Shown piece after piece: positions 6,814 through 15,228 of a DNA stretch of 33,506 nt; the stretch's first letter is position 1, and each line of letters starts with the position of its first letter. The notes beneath the pieces were generated by a model, which saw nothing but the letters and a program-made list of their open reading frames with translations, made no database searches and was not told where the DNA came from. The stretch comes from UBA1402 sp964488495. Its GTDB lineage: Bacteria > Bacteroidota > Bacteroidia > Bacteroidales > UBA1402. The stretch is from positions 1 through 33,506 of the forward strand of contig CAZAUQ010000026.1 of assembly GCA_964488495.1 (NCBI GenBank). The letters run 5' to 3'. The position numbers and the translations under genes were made by a program.

Positions 6814-8112
6814 TCAGTGGGCTCGTCTGGCCCGTTCCCAGTTGACCGACTGTTTTTTGCCCAGATAACGCCAAAGGCCGGCAAACACAGCATAATTCAT
6901 CACAAAAAAATAGTAAGGCACAAAAAACAGCTTGATTTTGATCTTGCGGCGCTCAAACAACCAGCCAGTCAAAGCTGCCCCATAAAACAAAACCTGCAAC
7001 AGCAACAAGACCGTATAAAATACCGAAACCTGAGCCAAAGCTATATTCAGAGGCAACAGCGACAAGAGGGCAAAAGGCGTAATTGTCCAGCGCAGCACCC
7101 GGTGCGAGATGTACTGAAACGAAAGCAAACCGTATTTGAAAATATTAAGCAGGGGATGCAGTCGCACAACCGCTTGTATGCCCCCGGCTGCAATTCTTAC
7201 CTTGCGTTTAAGCTCTTCTCTGACATTGGCCGAAGCATGTTCAATGGCGTAGGCTTCGGGGTCGTAATCAATCTTATAACCCTGCATAGCTACTCGCAAC
7301 GATATCACAAAATCGTCCAGTAGCGTATCGGGTTCCACCGGCTGATACAATTCCGTCCGTGTGGCAAAGAGCTCTCCCGCGGCGCCCACTACCGAATGCA
7401 ATTCGGCGTCCCAGCTTTTCAGTTTCGATTCGTATTTCCAGTAAATGCCTTCGCCCACTGCAGAAGCGGCTCCCTCCTTATCGGTAAAAATGCGTTTCTC
7501 GCCCGACACACAGCCGGTGCGGGGATTTTCGAACATCCGGGCTATCCTCCGCAGCGATTCCCTGCCCAACATAGTATTGGCATCCGAAAACACCACCAGA
7601 GGCGTTGTGACAAAAGCCATGGCCCGGTTCATGGCCGCAATTTTACCGGCCCGTTGCGGTTGGTGCAACACCTCGATGTCTCCATACTGCGAAAGCAGCA
7701 CAGGAGTCCTATCGGTAGAACCATCGGTCACCCAAAGCTGCTGCAGCTTATCGGCAGGGTATTGCAGCTCCCGGGTATTCTGCACTTTTTGCGCCACATA
7801 ATCCTCTTCGTTATAGGCCGCTATCAACATCGTGATGTGAGGCAACTCCATGCCCGAGGTTAGCCTGCTTTGGTCCTCACTGGTGGCTTTATCCGAGGTT
7901 CCGACTAAGGGAGCAGCCAAGCCCTCACCGGTCGCTTTGTCAGCGTTTCCGGCCACCTGAGCTGCCAGGTCTTGCACTTGCTGCGGGGGCTTTCCGCCCC
8001 GGCCAAAAAGTCGCTTGAGCCTGACCAGCACAAACAAGAGCAGACCGTAACCCAGGTAGGTGTAAAATACCAGGGCAAACAGCAGCCAAAAAAACCATTC
8101 CATTGTATTCAT
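6814..8112 (-). CDS. Family 2 glycosyltransferase, processive-type membrane enzyme
   Basis: This 432-residue protein has an N-terminal membrane segment (about 7-31), a GT-A catalytic domain and three or four C-terminal membrane segments (about 322-410). The catalytic motifs are AAYNEE (98-103), TDGSTDR (129-135), the metal-binding SDAN (176-179), a DD pair at 266-267 for the base, and RVLRW (338-342) in the place of the Q/RxxRW motif of processive enzymes. Between the first membrane segment and the catalytic domain is a low-complexity insert (about 37-88), rich in Ala, Gly, Thr and Gln, with a DNA-level repeat. It is the last gene of the polysaccharide locus and sits 16 bases after the flippase gene. 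It probably adds a sugar to the lipid-linked repeat or a growing chain; donor and acceptor are unknown. Confidence 0.87.
   Translation of the reverse strand: MNTMEWFFWLLFALVFYTYLGYGLLLFVLVRLKRLFGRGGKPPQQVQDLAAQVAGNADKATGEGLAAPLVGTSDKATSEDQSRLTSGMELPHITMLIAAYNEEDYVAQKVQNTRELQYPADKLQQLWVTDGSTDRTPVLLSQYGDIEVLHQPQRAGKIAAMNRAMAFVTTPLVVFSDANTMLGRESLRRIARMFENPRTGCVSGEKRIFTDKEGAASAVGEGIYWKYESKLKSWDAELHSVVGAAGELFATRTELYQPVEPDTLLDDFVISLRVAMQGYKIDYDPEAYAIEHASANVREELKRKVRIAAGGIQAVVRLHPLLNIFKYGLLSFQYISHRVLRWTITPFALLSLLPLNIALAQVSVFYTVLLLLQVLFYGAALTGWLFERRKIKIKLFFVPYYFFVMNYAVFAGLWRYLGKKQSVNWERARRAH
7875..7953. repeat. Imperfect direct repeat, 48-bp period, in the glycosyltransferase insert
   Basis: The 31-base segments 7875-7905 and 7923-7953 match at about 24 positions and are offset by 48 bases, exactly 16 codons. 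They encode the two DKAT(G/S)E-containing halves of the low-complexity insert, so the insert probably grew by in-frame duplication. Confidence 0.55.
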
Positions 8113-8128
8113 ATCCTATTTCGGCTAA

Positions 8129-9649
8129 TTATCTTTTTCTAAAGCGTTCAGATACTCTTTTGAGCGGCTTAAGTACAAGTTCTTTTTCGTAAGCATTCAG
8201 GCTAAAAAACCATACCGAAAGTATATATAGTACTATAAACAACAAAGCAGACAAAATAAAACCAGGTATGTTCATCAAATCCACGAAGCGTAAAATAAGG
8301 TATCCGCAAACCACAGGAAGAATCAGGCCGGGCAAGATGGCCGCTATTTGTTTGCCAAAAAAATAAATATTCAAGCCGATCTTTTTGTGATAATACCAAT
8401 TCATAATCAAAATATTTCCCAAAAACAAAGCAAGAGCTGTACCCAAAGCCGCCCCCAACCCACCGTAGGCTCTCACCAAAGGAATCGAAATCAGCACATT
8501 GCCAAGGGCAATAAACAAATACACCCAGGAGCGGAATTTATGCAGATTCATAGCCCGCTGTATCTCAATGCCCAGGTTTTGTATCAAAGGAATAGTGACA
8601 GGCAACATCAACAACAGAGCCATACCGTAAGCCCCCGCGTAATCTCTGCCCGCCCACAGGCTGATAAAAGCTTTCCCGAAAAAAATCAGCAAACAGGCCA
8701 CCAGAGCCAGCACCAAAAACTGCAAACGGCCAATACGGGTAAACAGAGCCGTCAATTCCTTCTTACTGCATTTAGCAGCCACCATTTGGTTAACACGGGG
8801 AATATACACACTGGATATAGCCGTCGAAAACTGCAAATAATAGGTATTCAACTGAGCCGCAACGCTATAGACAGCCACTTCAACCGTACCTCTGAACCAT
8901 CCAATAATATAACGATCCACATTCCAGTTGACTTGGTTGACCACCAGGTTCATAAAAATAAAAGAGGAAAACACAAACAACTCCTTGAGCAACTTCGGAT
9001 TAAAATGACCAAAACGGAGCTCCATACCTGCCTTTCTTAAACAAAACCAGAGATTTACCAACTCCACCAGCAAACTCAAAACAGTAACAGCCACCGCCAT
9101 ACCAACCGAACCATAACCCAAAAGCAAAACCCCTACAATAAAAACAGGATTCAACACCGTTTTGACAATCAAAAGCGATTTTTGAAAAACAAACTTCTCG
9201 CGGGCGCTCACATAGGAATTGAATACGATGGCCGGAAAAGTAAAAGCTGTGTTGATTATCATAATAATCAACAAGATACGAGCCTTTTCATGTTCATCCG
9301 CAGTCAGTTCAGAGCCAAAAACCTTAGCGGAATTCATTACCAAAAACAAGCCGGCCACTACGGCAATCAAGCCAAGAAACAAAAAGATCAGGAAAAACAT
9401 CCCGTTCATTTCTGCCAGGCCCCTGGCATCGTTTTTGGCTTTGTAAATCGAGAAATAACGAATATAGGCACTGCCGAAACCAAAACTAAACAAGCCTAAA
9501 TAGGCCACCACAGAGGCCACCAGACTATACAGCCCATATTCGCTTTGGCCCAGCAACCTAAGCATAACCGGTGTGTACAGAATGGACAGGAAAGCACCCA
9601 GTCCAATCAGCACATACGACAATAAAGCTCCTGTTTTAAGCTGATTCAC
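8129..9649 (-). CDS. Wzx-type polysaccharide flippase (MOP superfamily)
   Basis: This 506-residue, very hydrophobic protein has about 12-14 predicted membrane segments. It starts with the typical arrangement of the polysaccharide biosynthesis flippase family (SYVLIGLGAFLSILYTPVML, then LGQSEYGLYSLV, GFGSAYIRYFS). The family moves undecaprenyl-pyrophosphate-linked oligosaccharide repeats across the inner membrane. Its start is GTG at 9647-9649: a stop lies eight codons upstream in frame and no ATG intervenes. It follows the CotH-type gene by 55 bases. As the only flippase in the locus it is the natural partner of the O-antigen-ligase-like protein at 22738-24288, which suggests a Wzx/Wzy-dependent pathway. 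Confidence 0.88.
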   Translation of the reverse strand: MNQLKTGALLSYVLIGLGAFLSILYTPVMLRLLGQSEYGLYSLVASVVAYLGLFSFGFGSAYIRYFSIYKAKNDARGLAEMNGMFFLIFLFLGLIAVVAGLFLVMNSAKVFGSELTADEHEKARILLIIMIINTAFTFPAIVFNSYVSAREKFVFQKSLLIVKTVLNPVFIVGVLLLGYGSVGMAVAVTVLSLLVELVNLWFCLRKAGMELRFGHFNPKLLKELFVFSSFIFMNLVVNQVNWNVDRYIIGWFRGTVEVAVYSVAAQLNTYYLQFSTAISSVYIPRVNQMVAAKCSKKELTALFTRIGRLQFLVLALVACLLIFFGKAFISLWAGRDYAGAYGMALLLMLPVTIPLIQNLGIEIQRAMNLHKFRSWVYLFIALGNVLISIPLVRAYGGLGAALGTALALFLGNILIMNWYYHKKIGLNIYFFGKQIAAILPGLILPVVCGYLILRFVDLMNIPGFILSALLFIVLYILSVWFFSLNAYEKELVLKPLKRVSERFRKR

Positions 9650-9704
9650 CGACGAAATTTTGATGTTTTTTTATTGTCGGTAAAAATAATACATACCAGC
9701 CAGA

Positions 9705-12629
9705 TTAACGAATAAATTTCAGACTTAGGCTCTCCCTTTCACTACGACAGTTGATCAGATACAAACCGGCCGGCAGCTCTCCCAGCGGAATCAGGCAGCG
9801 GCTTTCGCTCAATTTCCGACTCAGCAGGCGCCGGCCTGTCAGTGAATAGAGTTCCAGCAGTAAAGATTGCTCCAGAGGATTCTCAACAAGCAGGCCTGTT
9901 TTGTCGGCTGTAACAAAAAACGAAAACAAGGCCGCCGACTGCCGGGGCGTATTTTTGAGAGCAACCAGTTCAGCTTCCTGATAATAAAGCGGGATATTGT
10001 AACGCGACTGGTAATTGGCTTTTTTAAAGCTGGGGCGGTCAAAAACTAACATTTGTTCTTCGCCGTCGGGGTAGCGGCCAAAAGAAGTTTTGTCGCTGTG
10101 GGGCACAAAAGCCAGAGAATCTATCAGCACGAGCTCCCCCTCCAATTCTTTGCTCAGAAAAAGGCTTTCGCCCTCTTTGTCCAGTTTAAAATTGGTATGC
10201 ATGGGGCCACGCTGAGGAGCTCCACTGCACCACACTATGCTGTAGCCAAAGGCCGGAACCGTATCGCTGCCCGGGCCAAAACGAAACAAAGTCCGGTTGT
10301 CTGTCAGGTCCGACAAATAATAACCCTCCAGGGCAAGGGGGCTGTCGGAAGCATTGTACAATTCTATCCAGTCTTCGTAACGAAATGTAGCATCCACAAA
10401 TATATTGTTCGATGCACTCAGCTCGTTCAGATATAAGCCGGCCCGGCGCACCAGAGGAGCCACCTTATATACAGCAGTGATTTTTGCCGGAGCGTTCAGT
10501 GTAACACTGATTTTTCTTTCGTCCAAAGTATATATATTTCCTTCCTCTTCTACCAACCAATATGCAAAAGCCCTGGCATTGGCGTAAGCAGAAGCTTCCA
10601 GACTAAATGTTTTTGCACTAAAATACTTGCCGTCAAAAGGAAGCAAGGGAATTCTGTAATCGTTAAAATGAATGGCAGCTCCGGGTTCAGATGTCGCAAT
10701 AACTAAAGGCAAAGCCTCCCCCAGATCGAAATTCAGCCTGAGATCTTCGTAGGCTTTCTGTCTAAATACCGGAATCTTTTTTCTATAATCCGCTGCTACC
10801 TTGTCCAGGTAACCAGCCCAAGTTGTATCCCAACGCTCCACATGATAGGGGTATTCAGCCTCTATATCATCCACAATGTCATCAAGGCGTTCCAACATTC
10901 TGTCTTCCCTGTAGACTGAACCGGCAAAAACACTCATCCTGGTAATGTAATCCTCTTTGAAAGAGTCGTTCTTTAGCAATTCATTGATCAATGAAAATTG
11001 CAGACGATCAAGCGCGACATCTTTAATATATTGCAGTACATTTCTCGATGAGTAAGAAAGGCCTTTATCAAGATCCTGTAATATCCACCTGAATCGGGCT
11101 TGCTCTGCATTATGCGAAAAAAGCTTGTTGTTGTTACTTGGCCAGTCGGTATTGACAACAAAAACTTCTGCCGCGAGGTAACTCAAAAAATTATCAATAT
11201 CTATCATCCCGGCCAGCACCGAGTAGAGGCTGTCATCAGAAAAATCCTGACTCTGCACAAATGCCTGCAGAGAATCTACCCTGGCTGTATTTCCGTGCGA
11301 AGCAGACATACGGTCAATAAGATCAAATTCCTCTTTCTCGTAATTATAATGAGAGTAAATATAATCTTTGGAGCTCTTTTCGCGCATATCCCTGATGCCC
11401 CAATAGCTTGCATTTACATACAGTACACAGTAATGATAAGCCTGATAATCCAGGTCTATTATATCGACCAGACTTTGGTTATAGGCATCCCGGATAATAA
11501 AACCGGGCAAACCCTGTTGTCCTCCGGACCTGAGGATAAAACTTTTGAATCGGCGACCGGGTTTACTGTCAAAAAGGGAGAAATCAAACCTGGATGTGCC
11601 AAAACGCTTGGAGGCTTTTACTTCGATAGCCTTCATATCGTATTTTCTGGAATCGTTGCCGTGAATACCTATCCCGGCTGTCTGAGCAATCTGCACTACT
11701 TTTCCGGCATCGAGATATTCCACATAAGCCGGACGTGTCCAGTCCTGATTGTAATTGGCTACTTCGCCATGAGAAGTAAGTTTGATGCCGTTTGTCCCCA
11801 CGCAATAAATTCCGATGGTATCGTTATACAGATAAGTGGTATCTACCGTCAGAAAGACTACCGGCAAATCGGGTTTACGCTCGTTGATCATATAAGTTGC
11901 CGTGGCAATACGGCCCTCGGGCATACCCTCCGCATAAGCTCTGGCTCTCAAAACTGCAGAACTATCAATACTTATCTCTGTTCCGGTATATTCGGCGTCA
12001 TCAAGGCCGGGCTCAGTCCCATCCAGAGTGTAAAAGATACGGGCCGCAGGAGTAGCACAAGTGATACCGACACTCAGCGCGCCCTGGTAAAAACCACCGG
12101 GATGTGAAAACTGCGGCTCAGCCACAAAATCAGCTGCAATGGGCGCCTCGTTGTTTGAAGCAGCGGGAGTTGCCTGAACAAAATAATCAAAATCCTCTGC
12201 AGCATCAGTAATACGACCGAATGATACGTTGGAATACTGTTTAGGATATTCAATGGCATCAAGCAAATTTCCACTCTTATCAGCAAGAGAAAGAAATCCG
12301 CCGTCGGCATCGGCATCCAAATAATAGCCCCGGTCGTTTTTGATTTCATCGTTCAACCAGACCAATGCATAAGCTCCGGCCGGCAATGTACGTTTAGCAG
12401 CCAGGCGATATTTCATAACATTTGTGGGGTCGTCCGAAAAATACAAATCCCGTATTTCTACATCAATGGAATCTGCATTATACAGTTCTATCCAGCCTCT
12501 GAAATCGTAATTCGGATCGAATTGCCCGGAAATATTCGCAACCGAGATTTCGTTAATATACACTGTTTGTGCCGGTAAAAGCAGGACCTGCAAAAGACAA
12601 AAACAACCAAAAGAAACTCTTTTAATCAT
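9705..12629 (-). CDS. Secreted lamin-tail / CotH-kinase-like protein with T9SS sorting domain
   Basis: The 974-residue protein begins with a signal peptide (about 1-20). A lamin-tail domain follows (about 21-155, YINEISVAN, GWIELYNAD), then a chitobiase-type beta domain (about 170-250, FYTLDGTEP). The CotH-like region is at about 258-640: GIGIHGNDSR, FILRSGGQ, SYWGIRDMREK and RWILQDLDKGLSY. A second lamin-tail domain lies at about 735-880 (LYLNELSASN, DWIELYNASD), and a terminal domain (about 905-974, LYSLTGRRLLSR, LPAGLYLINC) is typical of T9SS type A sorting. The protein should cross the outer membrane by T9SS and be surface-attached or released. CotH proteins are atypical protein kinases in spore formers; whether this one phosphorylates anything is unknown. 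A terminator lies immediately upstream, so expression needs read-through or a promoter within the end of the LruC gene. Confidence 0.85.
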   Translation of the reverse strand: MIKRVSFGCFCLLQVLLLPAQTVYINEISVANISGQFDPNYDFRGWIELYNADSIDVEIRDLYFSDDPTNVMKYRLAAKRTLPAGAYALVWLNDEIKNDRGYYLDADADGGFLSLADKSGNLLDAIEYPKQYSNVSFGRITDAAEDFDYFVQATPAASNNEAPIAADFVAEPQFSHPGGFYQGALSVGITCATPAARIFYTLDGTEPGLDDAEYTGTEISIDSSAVLRARAYAEGMPEGRIATATYMINERKPDLPVVFLTVDTTYLYNDTIGIYCVGTNGIKLTSHGEVANYNQDWTRPAYVEYLDAGKVVQIAQTAGIGIHGNDSRKYDMKAIEVKASKRFGTSRFDFSLFDSKPGRRFKSFILRSGGQQGLPGFIIRDAYNQSLVDIIDLDYQAYHYCVLYVNASYWGIRDMREKSSKDYIYSHYNYEKEEFDLIDRMSASHGNTARVDSLQAFVQSQDFSDDSLYSVLAGMIDIDNFLSYLAAEVFVVNTDWPSNNNKLFSHNAEQARFRWILQDLDKGLSYSSRNVLQYIKDVALDRLQFSLINELLKNDSFKEDYITRMSVFAGSVYREDRMLERLDDIVDDIEAEYPYHVERWDTTWAGYLDKVAADYRKKIPVFRQKAYEDLRLNFDLGEALPLVIATSEPGAAIHFNDYRIPLLPFDGKYFSAKTFSLEASAYANARAFAYWLVEEEGNIYTLDERKISVTLNAPAKITAVYKVAPLVRRAGLYLNELSASNNIFVDATFRYEDWIELYNASDSPLALEGYYLSDLTDNRTLFRFGPGSDTVPAFGYSIVWCSGAPQRGPMHTNFKLDKEGESLFLSKELEGELVLIDSLAFVPHSDKTSFGRYPDGEEQMLVFDRPSFKKANYQSRYNIPLYYQEAELVALKNTPRQSAALFSFFVTADKTGLLVENPLEQSLLLELYSLTGRRLLSRKLSESRCLIPLGELPAGLYLINCRSERESLSLKFIR

Positions 12630-12655
12630 GATCTCTTGGTATGAAACGATTTAGC

Positions 12656-12696
12656 AAAAAACAAAAAATGTCCGGATCTAAAAAAAACCGGACATT
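12656..12696 (-). terminator. Intrinsic terminator between the LruC and CotH genes
   Basis: AATGTCCGG and CCGGACATT (12667-12675 and 12688-12696) form a perfect 9-bp stem with a 12-base A/T-rich loop. On the minus strand the stem is followed by TTTTTTGTTTTTT. It begins 23 bases after the LruC stop codon and ends about 30 bases before the CotH-type start, the right orientation to end the upstream transcript. Confidence 0.85.
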
Positions 12697-12718
12697 CTTG
12701 TTAATCAACATTACTTTT

Positions 12719-15067
12719 TTACTTTGAATACACTAGTTTTGAGTCTTCGGCAGGAACCAGGTACCAGTCCTTCTGACTATCACCACCCGAAAAAGCCCAT
12801 TCCTCAAAGTTAGGATAAGCATTCACTATATTGGTCATTTCGGTAGGATGTTTAAAGTCGCCAACCGGCAACATTATGGCCCAAACCATATTGTTTTCGT
12901 CTTTGTAGTTGTTAGTGGCTTGTTTCACCTTGGAACTGGGAGCAAAATTGGCCAGATGCACTTCTTTGCGATCGGTATTGTCCAGGTCCTCGCCCTCTAT
13001 CATATAGAAATTCAGTCGATCTACGGTCAGGTAATCGGGATGAACAGGCTCGGCAAAATCCATTCTGAAAGTACAAGCTTCTGCAGGCTTTCTGTCTACG
13101 TGGGCAAAAGTATTGACCGCCACAGGGGTATCCAATCCAAACAATTGATGTACTCCTTCAAACAGAATAACAGTGGCTTTGTCCTGGCCTTCTTCAATCC
13201 GGCTGTTTTCATTCCCGGCCGTCAAACTGAAAGCTCCGGCGGCTAAATCATCAAACTGAACTGCGGCACTCATGTATCTGCGGCTGCCGGCAGCCACAGG
13301 CAGCAATTCGAAACTCATGCTGACCACCTTGTTGTCACTGTTGATCCACTTATGTATATTTTTAATCCTGAACACAAAGTCGTTCATATCGTAATCGCCC
13401 ATATGCGGCCAGAGATCTTCCATGGCAAAAGTATATTCGTTGCCTTCGCTTACCAGCACCGGAAATTCAGGATCTTCGGGATCAACTTCGGGCACATAAT
13501 TCACACCGCCTCCGTTGCAATCGGTCGCTGCAATTACCAAGGTAGGTTCTTCCACAAAGCTTACGCCATTACTAATCGATTTGAAAAAATTACCCGTGGG
13601 AGATTCTCCGCTAGCGATGGCCAATTCCATACTGCCGTCCAGTTGAAGTACCTCCCAGCCTTTCTTTTTGTTGTCAATTTTCCAGACATGAACCAATGGC
13701 AGGTCAGCTTCGGCCGGATTGCCTGCGATGGTGACGTTGTAATTGAAAGTGGCTCCGTTTTTGACAGCTTTACTGTTGTCCGCTTCCAAATTTTTCACTT
13801 CCAGTATAGCATTGCCGTTAAGAGTGAAAGTAGAGTTGTTGGCATAAAAATCCTGACAAGTCATACGGGTTCCTGTGGCAGCCACCACAGTACCACCCTC
13901 GAAAGCCATATCTTCGGCTTCGATGCTGCAATTGTTTAACAATTGGCCGCCACCGTTTTTATAATCGATATAGAGGGCTTTGATACTGCCGTTGTTCTGA
14001 ACAATAGCAGTCGTATTTCTTGAAACCAGTGATGTAAGAGTTTCCAATGTACCGTCGTTGACAAGCGAGGTGTTGGAATCTAAGGTAAAATCACCGGTCA
14101 TCAGCAAGCTGCCGAAATTCTTCATAACCGAACTATTGGTCAGTGAAATCTTCGTTGCCGAAATATTGCCGTTGTTCACCATCAAAGAACTCTGAACTAC
14201 CGAAAAATCAGCGTTCAGGCTTACGGTTCCGTCGTTAATCCAACGGGAAGTATTTTCAACTTTAGAAACGGCATTGAATTCTGCTTCGGCCCCCTGATGT
14301 ACGGCCAGCAGCGACCCAGCCTGAGTAAGGTTCAGAGCCGCATTGGCTGTGATCTTTCCACCGGGCAGTACCACAATTTTGGTTCCAGCGGGCAGATAAA
14401 CATTGGCATTAGCCGGAATAAGCAGTTCTCCGGCAACATAAAGGGCCGAATTGGCTAGCCAGCCAAAATTCACCTGGCTGTTGATAACTCCGGCCGGTAT
14501 GAAATAATTCTGGCCATTCAGCGTGACCGCCTCTGCTCCCAGCGTAGTATAGCTGTCGGGCAAGATATATTCAGCTGCTGTTTCACCGGCTGCGGGCGCC
14601 TTCATCATACTTAAAACCGATTTTGTTTCAGCAGCAGGCCTGTTGTTAAAATCGACCTGGTAAGGACCTTCTTCTGTTTCAATATCCAGCATTTTTACCA
14701 CCTGACGTTTCTGCGGATCGGTTTGACGTATAAATAATGTTTTCAAATGAGCAGGAAGTACAATCTTGGCATTGAAAGCCTCTTGACCCTTGATTACTCC
14801 GGCCGCCAGCAAATTAACGACGGTGTCGGTAGTAAAAGGATTTTCATCGAAAATTTCTATACGGGAAAAATACTGTCCTTCAAAATTGTCGACAATAGCT
14901 ACCTCAACATTCGCAGAGCGGGTAGTAGCAAAATCAAAATCGGAGGGTATCAGCAAATCGGGATTTTCGTTTTCGTTACCCGGATTTCTATCACAGGAGG
15001 TTGCTGACAGTGCTAAAACTGCAAATAAACTGTAAATAAGCTGTTTTACTGTTTTTTTGTTCATCAT
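12719..15067 (-). CDS. LruC-domain lipoprotein with a beta-helix-like repeat region
   Basis: This 782-residue protein carries a lipoprotein signal ending in LSATSC (Cys25), and the mature N-terminus is Asn/Glu-rich. An immunoglobulin-like N-terminal part is followed by a long region (about 215-440) in which short turns such as VNDGT, VNNGN, MKNFG, VQNNG and LLNNC recur every 19-25 residues, the look of a parallel beta helix. The C-terminal third (about 545-780) contains DLWPHMGDYDMNDFVF, the signature of the LruC domain, whose Asp-rich turn resembles a calcium site. LruC proteins are surface or outer-membrane lipoproteins of unknown function. Two Met codons are possible; the second gives the more usual MNKK start. 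The gene lies between the pyruvyl transferase and a terminator, so it may end the upstream polysaccharide transcript. Confidence 0.8.
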   Translation of the reverse strand: MMNKKTVKQLIYSLFAVLALSATSCDRNPGNENENPDLLIPSDFDFATTRSANVEVAIVDNFEGQYFSRIEIFDENPFTTDTVVNLLAAGVIKGQEAFNAKIVLPAHLKTLFIRQTDPQKRQVVKMLDIETEEGPYQVDFNNRPAAETKSVLSMMKAPAAGETAAEYILPDSYTTLGAEAVTLNGQNYFIPAGVINSQVNFGWLANSALYVAGELLIPANANVYLPAGTKIVVLPGGKITANAALNLTQAGSLLAVHQGAEAEFNAVSKVENTSRWINDGTVSLNADFSVVQSSLMVNNGNISATKISLTNSSVMKNFGSLLMTGDFTLDSNTSLVNDGTLETLTSLVSRNTTAIVQNNGSIKALYIDYKNGGGQLLNNCSIEAEDMAFEGGTVVAATGTRMTCQDFYANNSTFTLNGNAILEVKNLEADNSKAVKNGATFNYNVTIAGNPAEADLPLVHVWKIDNKKKGWEVLQLDGSMELAIASGESPTGNFFKSISNGVSFVEEPTLVIAATDCNGGGVNYVPEVDPEDPEFPVLVSEGNEYTFAMEDLWPHMGDYDMNDFVFRIKNIHKWINSDNKVVSMSFELLPVAAGSRRYMSAAVQFDDLAAGAFSLTAGNENSRIEEGQDKATVILFEGVHQLFGLDTPVAVNTFAHVDRKPAEACTFRMDFAEPVHPDYLTVDRLNFYMIEGEDLDNTDRKEVHLANFAPSSKVKQATNNYKDENNMVWAIMLPVGDFKHPTEMTNIVNAYPNFEEWAFSGGDSQKDWYLVPAEDSKLVYSK

Positions 15068-15105
15068 TATGTTGCTTTTAATATAAAATTCTAAGATGTT
15101 CGTTG

Positions 15106-15121
15106 TTATGCCACAGCATAA
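15106..15121. promoter_or_regulatory. Small inverted repeat upstream of the LruC gene
   Basis: TTATGC and GCATAA form 6-base arms around CACA, 39-54 bases before the LruC start. It may be a leader hairpin or an operator. The 161-base gap here (15068-15228) is A/T-rich and could hold a promoter; CAAACATT at 15142-15149 reads AATGTTTG on the minus strand, one mismatch from TAnnTTTG, without a clear -33 element. Confidence 0.25.
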
Positions 15122-15228
15122 GCCTTACGATTTCTATTATACAAACATTGTTCCAAAAAACACATTTATCGAATTATTTAACTATATTTAATCCTTTCGA
15201 TTTAAATCAGTCCTAAATCACAGAGATT

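Noticed and set aside
11100..12107. Long plus-strand reading frame of 335 codons
   Set aside because: It lies wholly inside the CotH gene on the other strand, shows no recognisable domain and has atypical composition; it is a shadow of that gene.
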